Below, in pieces: positions 1 to 17,225 of a stretch of 64,000 nucleotides of DNA. The DNA lies in NCBI GenBank assembly GCA_950295325.1, contig OX485806.1, forward strand, positions 16,430,001-16,494,000. The letters run 5' to 3'. Each line of letters begins with the position of its first letter. Position 1 is the stretch's first letter. The notes below the pieces were generated by a model, which searched no databases, had not been told where the DNA came from, and saw nothing but the letters and a program-made list of their open reading frames with translations. Source of the stretch: Polytrichum commune (taxonomy: Eukaryota; Streptophyta; Polytrichopsida; Polytrichales; Polytrichaceae). A program made the translations under genes and the position numbers.

Positions 1-393
1 AACACTTCACAATTAAAACATCAAGCATGCTCCAGATCACCAACCACTAGATCCCTATACATATGGAAAAGACACTTCAACATCCATCTAGACTCCATAG
101 ACACCACCTTCTCTCGTAATAACTCACTGCTATCGGAAAATTGGTACAAAAGCCTATTTTACCCCTCACGTACCTCACAAAAAAAGATCCAACACAAAGA
201 AATTCCTTACAAAACTCTCTTCATTCAACGTTACCACCCTACCCCAAATCCAAGATCACATCAATATCCGCGTACTTATCTTCAAGAATTCCAAGATAAA
301 TACCATACCAAATCAAAAATATTGAAAAATACACTCTCACAAGCCACCGTAGTCTTCTCAACACAAACCCATTGTACACCACCCCCCACCTAA
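1..393 (+). other. Open frame running in from the window edge
   Basis: Reading frame 1 is open from the first base to a TAA at about 391-393, roughly 130 codons without a Met. The composition is AC-rich and the inferred peptide is rich in Ser, Thr, Tyr and Lys. I recognise no domain. Since a decayed LINE with the same strand and the same AC-rich bias follows at 2.6-4.3 kb, this may be an upstream piece of a related retroelement ORF, but that is inference from composition and position only. Confidence 0.25.
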
Positions 394-2629
394 CACACAC
401 CCCATCCCCATCCACAACCCCAAACCCTACTCCACACCCAAGACATTATACAATCATACAACCACTAGGTATCCCCATCTCATACATCTATAGCTTTCAA
501 ACCACATACAGAGAAGACAAATAGGAAGCCATGCAACATATGAATGAATTCCATTGTTACTGGCAAATTCCACAAACCGACCATTCCAAATAAATCACAT
601 AACACAAATTTTTAAATCCTAAAACATCATCTACGAATACAACTTGCTACTTGTCACAAAATTCACACAAAAATAAAACAATGCGACATTGAAAACAAAC
701 TCTCGACGATCAAAAAACTCAATAACCATGTGACAAACGAATTGTTTGCCCTAGCCTTGACATCCTGCACCTTATCCTCCCAACCCAATAATGTAATTCA
801 AACAAAGACATCATTGTCATATCACCCACAAATACACTCTTCTCTTGCACAAATATACAACAACTTGGGATACTATTAAACTAGTATACTACTTGAAATA
901 TTACCATGCATGGTGTGAGCTACCCAAACCGATCGTGATTTGAATGAAGACTCACTTTCTAGGTAAGAAAAGAAGTTAATTGTTAGGGGTTACATTAATA
1001 TCGATTAGTTAGCATTGTTACATGAATAAATAATTCATGAAGGCCCGGCATGGCGGATCAAAGAACGAATGGAAAATATATTAAAGAATAATACCAATGG
1101 AAATGATGCAGATGAAGGCATTATGCGATGGAGACATTACATGGATGAAGACCAAGGCTGTTGAATCAAGGTGGCGGCGAATGAAGATCTTAGGATTTAG
1201 GGATGTAGAAGAATGATAGGTAGTGTGAAGTCGACCATAGATGTTGACCGTTAGATTTAAGCCTAGCTAGATTTATGGCTGGTAGGCCTTGTGGTTGGAA
1301 TGTGGTGGTCCACGAAGGTTAGCTCGACTTATTCTCATGGCTCTCTCGGTTAGAAATCTCTCTCTCTTCTCCTTCATGTAGATGGCGGCGCTCCTTGTGG
1401 GCACTTCCTTTTCCTTGTTGATTAAAAATATTGAAGCTAATCTTGATTAAAAAAAATTATGAACCCTATTAATGTTCATTAAAATGGTTGGTAAACCATG
1501 TTGGAGAACAATTGCGTGAATCCATAGATGTTGAAGTTGGAGACCGTAGTTGTTTATATGTTTGTCTGTTTCCAAGTTTTGATGGTTGTTGTGGGTTTTG
1601 AGGCTTAAAGGCATAATGTAAAGATAAAGTTGGTAGGTAGTTGCTAGTTGCTAGTTGTTAAAACTAAAACTAAAGCTCTAGCTTTAGTTTTGATTAGATT
1701 GTTGGAGTGTTGGCTTGGAGTGTGACAAAAGGTCACTTATCCAAGCACTATTCCATGGAAGTGTGACTTAAACCCCAGTTCTTTCCACCACTTGGCCACC
1801 CCAACTAAGGGTGGTTGGAGTGGAGTTTGGTAGAAGTTAGATACTTAGAGCCAAACACCCTTGTGGTAGAATTTTTTTTAGTAGATTCTTGAATGATTTT
1901 ACTAGTATTATTAATTTGATCAAATAGTTCACTTCAATAGCTTTCCAACAACATCTTACATGTCCAATTCCAAGCTAGAATGAATAAGTTAGGAATTTCT
2001 AAAGGTCAACCTAGAAATTGTCATTGCGGTGATGTTTAGCTGCATTCCAGCCTTAATATGATCTTTCCAAGGGTTTGGAATTATATCTTTTGTATGTATT
2101 CCGAGTAGCCTTTGTCACTAGGTCTCCAATGGTATATCACACGTCTAATTTTGATTAATAATAAGGAAGATATGAATTTATAATTGAGATTACTGGAAGT
2201 CATAGTAAATTCCTTGGATTTAATCCTTGCAGATAATAATTGAACAATGGTGAAGTGAATAGGTTATTTTTTCTTAGCTGATTTACTAAATGAATGCACT
2301 AGGTATGATAGATGAAATTAAATGAAGTTAGAATAATTTAGGTTGGACGAAGAATGATTTTGTGATGCATGAAATGATGAACTTAGGATGGTTTACATGG
2401 ATGAAAAAAATGATTGGATAAATGTAGTGCATTTGGATGATTATAAGATATAGAAGGTCATTGCTTGGATGTACAAGAGTAGTGTATCCATCTGACAATT
2501 ATTATGGGTTGTTACTTCAATTGGAGTAGCAATTGTCACCACACATGGCTATGGGAAAGATACTCTACTTATGAATCCATCACTAACCACATCCTCTCGA
2601 CAACCTCCCCACCCCCATATAAGATTTTG
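394..2629. other. Gene-poor stretch, no coding signal
   Basis: No ORF of note on either strand. The first 450 bases continue the AC-rich bias. A short inverted repeat built on AAAACTAAAGCT/AGCTTTAGTTTT lies near 1660-1692, next to a run of CTAGTTG repeats. I see nothing else that can be assigned. Confidence 0.5.
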
Positions 2630-4330
2630 CCACAGAAATACTCTTCGTAAGTAACCGATGTATCAAACCACTCCTTAAATGCAACCTAGTCACCCTCCTC
2701 CATCCATAACCACCACACCCTCCCATCATCAATATTAGATAAACTCATACAAAACTTCCAACTAACACACTTGTATTTTTCTAGCCCACTCACATATCCC
2801 ACGTGTACAATTTTTACAATACCACTTCCTACATGAAAGAAATGTAATTTTTGGCTCACTAGGTCCAACTTTCTCCACCCAATGGAAATGATGTGGCTAT
2901 GCGCACATAACAAATCTCAACCTACTCCCAAAAACCATCAAATGGGCCCGACTAGCCGCATACACCAATCACAACTCCACTACAATCATTACCATCACAC
3001 ACGATGATTGGACAAACAACACAATCAACCCACTTTAACAATTGAACGTCATCCCTATACTTACTATTCCACCCCTCACCTTACAATACACCACAACCTT
3101 GCAATTTCCCACCTACTGTGACAATAAAAAACCACTACTCACCTCCATTCTAATACTCTCCAACATACAAACACAATACCCAATAAAATCTCCCAAAGCA
3201 TGGCACGTAGCCAAACACCCCCTGCCACCAATCATATTCACCAACACCCCTTGCCACCAACCACAACAACAATCCTCCCCCTATGCTTTCGACTTGTCAA
3301 ATCTTATTACATTGATGGTTTATTAACACCACCGGATAGCAAAAGGAAACAAGAATATTGTAAGAGCCGGACTCAACAGACCTTTATAGGTCAATATCAC
3401 CACTTGCCTACTTGGATACCCCAACATCCTCAAGGAAGAACTATACGCACTCTTAATCGCAACATAGCAAACCAAAATGCCCCCCACGGACACATTCATA
3501 TTCACATATAGCCTAAACAACACATATCTCCTCCTCAACCACATCAAAAAAACCCATCCTCCAAATATAACCACCCAGACAAACTCCTCATAACTTGAAT
3601 AGTAAACATGGTAAAATATTCTCTTCACAATATTACCATCCGCAATGTTAGAGCTCACAGGAAATATCACTGGAAACGATGAGGTTGATAAATTGGCCAA
3701 ACAAGGAGCGGAACAACCCCACATCTTAATCACCTCCTTCCACCTAATCGGCCATCAAACACCATATTGGCCATCTATCTCCCTGACCTCCACACAACAT
3801 GATGGCTCAGTTCACAACCTTCAAAAACTACATATATAAAGAGTATGTAAGTGCACTCATCTCCCATGGAAAAAATACGCTACCTTATGTAGACAAATGG
3901 CACTCTACCACCGATATGGACATAAAATGGTCAAACCTATTCTAAGATGCCCCCTAGATTACCAATGCGCAAATTACACAAACCCTCAAATTTCAATATG
4001 GAAGACACCTAGGGAACTACCCAAAAAAAATTATCCTTAAACAAGACATATTTCCAACATGTAACCTATGCACATCCCTCCACCTACTATCATGTTGCAC
4101 AAATAAGCACATAAACAACCTAAGGACAAACTGACATAATAAATCAGTTCATGTATTAGCAAACACACTGCTTGCCCACCCCACAACTTGATGCTTTACC
4201 CTAATTAACGCAAGCAAAACCAAGGACCACACACTTGACAACACCATCCCCTCGTGGCTACTCCCATGCACATGTTACCTACCAAGATGCAAATGCCCAA
4301 CCCGACTTCGACTAGATATATATACAATGC
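2630..4330 (+). mobile_element. Decayed LINE-type retrotransposon, RNase H end
   Basis: The block contains broken pieces of an RNase H domain of the kind found at the end of plant non-LTR retrotransposon ORF2, readable on the + strand only by switching frames. In order: YIDG at about 3308 (the usual YTDGS catalytic start), NILKEELYALLIAT at about 3423-3465 (second acidic residue), FIFTYSLNNTYLLLNHI at about 3495-3545 (normally TDS, so the Asp is lost), and ITGNDEVDKLAKQG at about 3666-3707 (normally GNE-AD-LAK). Several stops and shifts separate them, so this copy is dead. No reverse transcriptase or endonuclease part is recognisable. The ends are not defined. Confidence 0.7.
3305..3755 (+). 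pseudogene. RNase H domain pseudogene of a LINE
   Basis: The four RNase H landmarks listed for the surrounding element fall here in the correct order and at family-like spacing, but in more than one frame and with in-frame stops. One of the metal-binding acidic positions reads Tyr (TYS for TDS). The best preserved piece is the C-terminal GNDEVDKLAKQG motif. The gene cannot make an active enzyme. Confidence 0.7.
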
Positions 4331-5319
4331 CTCTTGGGAGCCCCACCTAAGGTAGGGGTGGCAATTTCCGTGCGGGTCCTAAAGTCGACCCCTATGTCGG
4401 AAGCACCTATCTAGGTGCTTTTACCTGGGTTTACAAAAGCACCTATCAAGGTGCTTTTACCGTTCACAGCGCTGCCAGTGGTCGGTTTTAGAAATCCACC
4501 CTGTGGATATACCACGTACCCTATGTGCGAGTGTTGGTCACTCTACAAGGTTTCCTTTAAAAAGTTGTAGGAAATCATAAACATGCTGGAAAATTTTGAT
4601 TTTTTCATAGTTGCTCTTGCACCAGCTTTGCGGAGTGCTCAGAATTTATAAAAAAATAGTTTCAGCATCCCAACTAGGCACATCTGAAATTTGGACGGAA
4701 ATAGCCACCCCTACCTTACAACTAAATCACCCCTCACAACTAGCCCAAACCTCAAAGTACAAATCTTTGAATTCACTTATTACAATAATGAGTTCCCCGC
4801 CAGTGCTACACACCGAAAACTAGATAAATATGCCATTCTACACCCACTCCATTCCAACTAGGGTGGACAATACTACCACCCCTTATAACCATGGTAGGAA
4901 TATGAGGCATTATCCACAACAATTACGAAACACCTCCAAGACCTACATATTCCCAACTCCAAAATCCTTAAACTAAAGGAATCCTTCTCACAAATTGCTA
5001 TAAAGTACCTAACACACATTATTCTAAACGAAAGGAAATTAGAAAAGAAACAAGCCCTGGTCCCACTCGACTAAACTACCCACTAATGCTAAGACTTCAA
5101 ACTGACATAGAACTCATAGACCTAACACTAACCACATGGTCCACCTATGATTATAGGCATTAAGCCACTCCCACTCCCATGCTCACACATGCATGGGAGG
5201 GAGGCAGTGAACGGACATTGCATGTCAGTGTAAAATCATTCACATTCCATTTTTCTTTTTCTTTCTTTCTAGTAGTATAGCAATAACAAACAATGCATTC
5301 TACATTTATATTTTTGTAC
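4331..5319. other. Non-coding, AT/AC-rich; holds a hairpin pair
   Basis: No gene is recognisable. The only structure is the pair of hairpins at 4401-4459. Part of the stretch may be the tail of the upstream LINE relic. Confidence 0.4.
4401..4459. repeat. Two tandem palindromic hairpins
   Basis: The motif AAGCACCT-ATCT-AGGTGCTT is followed 36 bases later by AAGCACCT-ATCA-AGGTGCTT. Each is an 8-bp-arm palindrome and both continue into TTTACC. The pair therefore reads as a direct repeat of a hairpin. Function unknown; both could also pair with each other. Confidence 0.6.
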
Positions 5320-6080
5320 ACATGATGATGAAAGGTGACAATAATTAACAATACCGAGTGAGCCAATATCAATTTTGAGTGAATAAGGCATAGCTACATA
5401 ATCTTTGAGCAAAGATTTTGCGAGCTACACATGTCTAATCTCCTATGCTTGTGGGGTGTTGATCCTCTCAATGATGGCCTTTTGTTGTGATTCAAAATCA
5501 TTGGTGTTGGACTCGGAAGCCACGGGCTTGGTGCCAAGGAGGCCATTCCCGGACAGTGGTCAAAGCTGTTAATTTATTTAGGGCCGCCAGGAGGGTGACC
5601 AATTGTTGTGATGATGTACAACAAAAATTGACAACTTATCAACTTATTTGACAATTGCACTAATTTTGCAGTTGCTTGTCACAAAAATCTCAAAACATAG
5701 CCAATAGGAGAAAAACACGTCACCAATACATATATATAGGCCGTTGCTAAAGATCCACCGTTTGCTCCCGTGTAGCTTGCTAATCTCGGGTGCCTTCTCC
5801 ACCATCTAATATAACACCTTCCATTCTTGGGCAACAACCCCCACAACCACATGTCAATAGAATACACCCATGCTCATTCCTCGATCAAACTAATTAAGTC
5901 ACCCACCTCAACAACTGATGGGATTTTCCTTTCCCAATAGAATTCCATGTTGGCCAATCCGGCTAATCACTGGCATATATAACACACTACTTTTAGATCA
6001 TGATGACTTGACATCATGGTAATTCGTGAAACCTCATCGTCATCAAAAACTTCAAAAATATTCCGTGGACTCACTTTTAT
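5320..6080 (-). pseudogene. Degenerate, interrupted copy of the coiled-coil gene at 7675-8280
   Basis: The minus strand from about 5615 to 5440 encodes a peptide containing ASESNTNDFE and QQKAIIERINTPQA, clearly related to ASESNTDDYE and QQTTIIERISIPQA in the intact ORF at 7675-8280. The similarity continues into 3' flanking DNA (5320-5440 against 7560-7675). Homology stops near 5615 and resumes near 5990-6075, where it matches 7888-7950, so about 375 bases are inserted. Stops interrupt the frame. This is a broken paralogue produced by local duplication or dispersal of a repeat carrying this ORF. Confidence 0.65.
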
Positions 6081-7559
6081 CACCTACACAGAGCAATGAA
6101 GACCATGACATTCTTCCATTGTTTTCATCAAGCATGTCTTGAGGAGCTATGTGCATTTTATCTGGATAGACACCATAAGCTTGTAATCCCATGTACAAAA
6201 CAGGAACTGATATTCGGGGGAAGGTTCATAGGCTAGCATTGTCACTTTCAAAAGCGGGCTTATTTTTTAAACTTGTATTTCTCTTGTTGCGAACAATATG
6301 ACTTACTTTGCACTATAGGAGTTACACTTGGTAGCACATGATCAATTTTATAAAGTTACTTTTGTGTTAGTAGCGATGCAGAAATGGATATATGATGTTG
6401 GCATCCAGACATTCTCATGGCATCTCACTTGGAAGAACCAACTAGAGAAACTTCATATTGAGTTTCAACATCAATTGTGTGAGAAGTTCCTACATTATTG
6501 GTCAAAACATGTTGTGGATGAATACGTGAATACTCTGGCTTCAACTTGTGAATGGAACCTGAAAGCTTGATATAAAAAAGAATCATCTTGTCGATGCGAG
6601 GGCGGAGTTAATGCATTCAGATGCAAATTTGTAAATGTGATTTTGCATATATTGTTAAATATTGTGATTCATGTGTAGGTGAGGTTGTTTTTTTGACTCT
6701 GACAGTCGACAGGAAGAGGGTGGATGGGACATTTCCAGAGTATGTCCTTAGTTGCAACAAAGATGACTTCAATGGCCTCAACAATTTCGTATTACACAAG
6801 GGTAATCGATCGGCAGCTACAGGTGGCATCGAAAACATTAATAACGGGGTTCATCATGTATCATAGATTTCTACTTCATGAAAGGATTTAGAGGCAGTTA
6901 TGTAATCATGTGGTCCGTGCATGCAGTGCTGCAATTCCATGATTTTGGCAAGGAGTTAGGATTGAGATACAAAAAGAAGAATGTGCAAAGTGATAAGGCT
7001 ACAAGGCTATTGTGGAAAAGATAAGGTGAGAGGCAGTGATAAGAAAAGCGATGAATATGGCCAACATGAGAGCCACTTGGAGATATTAGTACAATGATGT
7101 TGGTGTTAGGCGATGGAAATCAGGTTTATGTGGAGCGCCTTTGCAACTTGCCACTTTATTTTGATGCGGTGATTGGCGAAATAGGTTGCCCTGATGAGCT
7201 ATAAGGACACATTTAGTTGCAAGGACGATCAATTTGTAGATGTGAGCTAGTGCATGATGTAGATTGCACTACTCAATGGAATGCGGTGACTGGTCTGTTC
7301 TGAGTGGCTTTAATATTGAATAAACCACTTTCGAACATCACATGGATATTTGAGCACAATATGTTTTCCCACAAATTATTGGCAGTGGTTATGCTGTACC
7401 TCTAGATCGGCTAAAATTGGAGGATTTACCTTGCCTTTCTCAATAGCTTTGACGATTGTGCACAAAATAGATGGGTCGTAGTTGTTTCTTGTATATATAC
7501 ACGCAGTTGAACTTGAGTCTCCAAATCTTAGCAAAAACGATTTCTGTATTACCAATTTA
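6081..7559. other. Between the two related copies; no recognised gene
   Basis: Two short + strand ORFs (6328-6570, 80 aa; 6621-6866, 81 aa) are open but match nothing I know and lack convincing splice context. They may be remnants of one longer transposon ORF, since both sit on the same strand with a short gap. No confident assignment. Confidence 0.3.
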
Positions 7560-7674
7560 TTTATGTACACGTGATGATGAAAGATGACGGCAAACGTTAT
7601 TTGAGTGAGCTTTTTATTTTTATTTTTATAGTGAATGAAGCAAATCTACAATCTTCGAGCAAAGTTTTGGTGAC

Positions 7675-8280
7675 CTATGCATGTCTTTCCTGTGCTTGCG
7701 GGATGCTGATCCTCTCAATGATGGTTGTTTGTTGTTGTTCATAGTCATCGGTGTTGGACTCAGAAGCTGCCGGCCCAACTCCAAGGAGGTAATGCATGGG
7801 GGGGCGCTCCCGGACGGTGGTCAAAGCTGGAAAACTATTTAGAGCCGCTCCTGGATGGACGACCAATTGTTGTGATGACGAGATACAATGATCATGACTA
7901 CTCGACATCAGGGTAATATTTGGCACCTCGTCTTTGTCGTCTTCGCCGTCGTCTTCGATTTGAGATGGACATGGCAGATCGGTAACCATGTTATCTTGAT
8001 CGAGGAATGCCGATTCTTGTTGCAACTTCTCCATGCGCGTCTCCATGCGGTGGATGCGTTGCTCAAGCTGGTTCATGCCGCAGTCGAAGCGGTCCAAGTT
8101 GTGGTCAAGCTTCGACATACGCTGTTGTAGCACTTGGAGTGCGCCGGAGATCATTGTAAATGCTTCTTTGTTGAAGTTGTTGTCGAACACGGGCACCGAG
8201 AGGCGGAGGTCGCGCAATAACACCGCGTAGTGCATTGGGATCGAGATGGAGTGCAGGCTCGAGAATCCCACAGATCCCAT
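7675..8280 (-). CDS. Hypothetical coiled-coil protein, 201 aa
   Basis: I do not recognise the family. Residues about 45-95 form a likely coiled coil, with heptad-spaced Leu/Met and many Gln, Arg and Glu (for example LQQRMSKLDHNLDRF, RIHRMETRMEKLQ). An acidic patch follows (DDGEDDKDE), then a Ser/His stretch, and the tail is ASESNTDDYEQQQTTIIERI. The Met at 8280 is the first in the frame, but an upstream exon cannot be excluded. A degenerate copy of the 3' half lies at 5.3-6.1 kb, so the ORF belongs to a repeated family. It may be part of a transposon rather than a host gene. No neighbour suggests a function. Confidence 0.35.
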   Translation of the reverse strand: MGSVGFSSLHSISIPMHYAVLLRDLRLSVPVFDNNFNKEAFTMISGALQVLQQRMSKLDHNLDRFDCGMNQLEQRIHRMETRMEKLQQESAFLDQDNMVTDLPCPSQIEDDGEDDKDEVPNITLMSSSHDHCISSSQQLVVHPGAALNSFPALTTVRERPPMHYLLGVGPAASESNTDDYEQQQTTIIERISIPQAQERHA

Positions 8281-9475
8281 CCGCCCATAGGATCAAGTAG
8301 GAATCAATATTTGAATATGTGTGCTCCTTGTAGCAACAATTATCTCAATCGTAATGTTTTTTGGAAAATGCTTTTGCATTTGCATTCAACGGCATTAATT
8401 AACCGCCAAAAAGAATCAGCCCGAGACAAATCAAAGCTCAAATGATATGACACATGCAATGATTTGTGTACTTCGTGCCCGAGTTTTCGAGTGTCAATAT
8501 TCCCTGTTGCACTTTTTCCTTGCTCCCAAATCTGTGAAGCAAAATCCAACGTTCCGAAGAACACCTCAACCTCAACTTATTCTTTTATACGTGGTCAAAA
8601 ATTTGTGATGGCAAAAGGTCTGTCAAGAGTAGCACATAGCTAGCTTATGATGTCGAACATGAAAATGTTGTCAATTCTCTCACTTTTTTTTGGCAACAAA
8701 GTTGACGAAACTGCCATTTGGTTGTGATGTTCTTCAATTTTGAATGGGTTAGGAAAATATCAAATGTCTCTTTCTGTGTCTCTCGAGGTGTCAACCCAAC
8801 AAGATTATCTTATCGTTGGAGAATTGTAATCCAACGAGAGAGCGATTTTGGTTTGTGACCTAATCTGGACATGTAAAAGTAAGGGTATAATGAACACATA
8901 GCATATGTTTCAATGTTTCCAAAAGAATAAGAATACAAAAAGTGTAAGTTGTGCACACCGTGATGGATCCGTCAAGTGAGTGGAGACTCCATCATAGGTA
9001 GCTTGGACATGGATTTGCCAATTTTACAATCGAAATGCTAATCCAACGAGATAACCGGACAACACATAAACTGGATCACTCTACGCACTCAAAGTCCACC
9101 AAAGTGTTGGGAACATTAAGTGCCACTACCTTAGTTCCCCTCTTTGACCACAACGAGTTTTGATACATTTGACTCAAGACTTCCGTATAACAAATTTGGA
9201 ATTCAATTACATTTCTTTCAAGCTTTACAACTTCCATATCCACTTTGAAAAGCCTTCAAATCCAATGAGAGAATTGGCACATAAATGAATGAGATCATCA
9301 CCCGTACCTATGTTACCCAAATGTGCCAAAATTTTCCAGATGAGGTGCAACTTTCCAAAGTTCCCCACTTATCGTTCCCAATGGCGGGGAACGTGTTGTC
9401 CGGGGAGCAGGACAGCATTCCGTTAGGCCATTACCGTTACAGGCCATGTCCATTATAGAGAGAATTTCCCTGGCC
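8281..9475. other. Intergenic; nothing recognisable
   Basis: AT-rich with short ORFs only. No repeats or motifs that I can support. Confidence 0.45.
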
Positions 9476-10326
9476 ATGGCCGCCTCCTCTCCTGCCTCTC
9501 CTACCAAGGGATGTCTATTCAATTCACAAGGTCAATCTCTTTCCTTACCCAGAAATTATCCTTTCAAATTTTCAATCATCTAGGCTTTGAATGTGGTACT
9601 TTACATGGTTTCATTGAAGAGGTGAAAGTTTCTTGATCTTGTGATTCTTTTAGTTCACATTCCGGTGTTTCCACCATCATCACTTTGTAACCTTTGGAAA
9701 GCTTGGTTCTCTATGGGTACAAGCAGGATTAGGTGTTGGTGGAAGGAAAACTTGGGAGGGTTACGTTAACTGTGTATGGAGAGTTGAAGAGTATTTTTTG
9801 ATTATGTGTAGGGTGTTTTAACTTCACTAAAATTAAGCTCATTTTTCTGTTTGTTTTCCCCCCCTGCCAGGCGAAGAGGCTATACTGGAGCATCTGTGGA
9901 AGCAGAACTTGGCGAAGATTGAAGAAAAAAGACCTTCATTCTACAGGCTTGATTCCTCTATTCGAATTCCTGATATGAACATGAGATTTATTACATACTT
10001 GGATAGATCCATCAATTAGGGTTTGAGGTTTAATGTGGCAAGTTGTGTTTGAGGGTCAATGATGAATGTCGAGTGTCTCTTGTTGATTTAGGTTCAGATA
10101 CTCGTCGACGTTTTCGCCTTCAATGTATCTTGATAAGGAAATACCACCACCCACACGTAAGCGAAACCTCTACCTATTTGCCAAGCCCCATTTTTTTCAT
10201 CAAGTCATAGCTCTCCTGTTTCCAGCAGTTGTTTCTAAACCACTTCTAACGCTTCCAAATGAATTGATGAGTTATGATTTCACAAAGAGGAGCATCAACA
10301 TGCTTAGGAAGAGGGCGTTGAGATAG
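9476..10326 (+). CDS. Tentative small multi-exon gene upstream of TTLL9-like
   Basis: Weakly supported. An ATG at 9476 opens 18 codons (starts MAASSPASPTKG) and meets a possible donor after 9530. A strong pyrimidine-rich acceptor (TTTTCCCCCCCTGCCAG) precedes 9871, and joining the two keeps frame and gives EEAILEHLWKQNLAKIEEK, with a stop at 10017-10019 if no further intron is used. A second acceptor/donor pair brackets 10092-10157, and a third exon from about 10232 to the stop at 10324-10326 joins it in phase (LPNELMSYDFTKRSINMLRK). I cannot tell whether these form one gene, two, or noncoding leader exons. Family unknown. Confidence 0.25.
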
Positions 10327-10758
10327 AGGAATTCATGGATTCCGGTTGTGTGGGAGTTAGAAAAGGTTTCCACTTGCAAATGTTGATGAGTTTAGAACTT
10401 ATCAGAAGCATTTTCTCACTTCTAAGAAAATATTTAGAATACTTCTCAAAAATTGTAGTCTTAAAAAATGGTTATGATACGAAAGCAGAGTGGAGCTTTA
10501 AAATGTTTCATAGTAGCAGCTTTAAACCAGGTTTTAAAGACGATGACCAAATGGGTGCTACAAATAGATGGCAACCTGGGCATCACTGATGTAGGTCGTA
10601 ATTGGAAGTCATAATTCCTAGTGGTCATTGTTTGCCGATTGATGTTTTCAATGTTTAATTTTTTGGGATCAGCACTTCTGACCTTTGAACAGATGTAGGG
10701 GTGGACTTGAGCTCATGTAGGGAATCCTCCAAGACTTCCACCTGCTAGCACCACCAAC

Positions 10759-16535
<5,777 letters not shown>

Positions 16536-17225
16536 CTTGGAACACAGTTTGAGACGCTCCATAAAACGTTTCAGGTTTTGTGACTGTCAGGTGTCATCAG
16601 CATCTTGGAAAACCAGGACGAATCTATCCCATTCACAACAGTAACCAAAGCATACTGAATCAATCACCTTCGGCTAGACTGAGGGCTAGGAAGAGGCAAA
16701 TATTTTCAAGACGACTTATCTGACATCCGACATCAACCCCAACCTCAAAATAAGAAACGTACACCTGGCTTACCCATACTCTTCAAACAAACAATTGAAT
16801 TGGGTTCAAGACCCACAGGGCAAAGAAAAGAGTTGCGAAGGTTGTAAGAGATGATGATGGCCTACAGAAATTAATTTTATTGACACATATAATAGGAATG
16901 TCGTCCGCCGTCTATGGTACATTACTCAATGCCACAGTCTAGCACCCAAAGTGGGTGAGACTGGCACTTCGGATCTATCTAAGAAAAAAATGCAGTTGAT
17001 CCTGAATGATATATTATCAAGTCTGGACAAAGATGAATTGCTGCCAAAATCTATGTCGCCCTTTTGTCAACACAAGAATGAGCCTCCTGATTTTTGAGTG
17101 ACCCTTTTTACAAATAGGTAAATCTTCAGCTTGAACTTGGTAGGATTAGATAAGGGGCTTGGATTAAAAAAATGAAGCATTTCCAAGACAGTCTTGGGTA
17201 AGATTTACAAAATAAAAAATCTACT
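16536..17225. other. Spacer between convergent genes
   Basis: Holds the 3' ends of the TTLL9-like and PLD transcripts. No other gene or repeat is evident. Confidence 0.6.
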
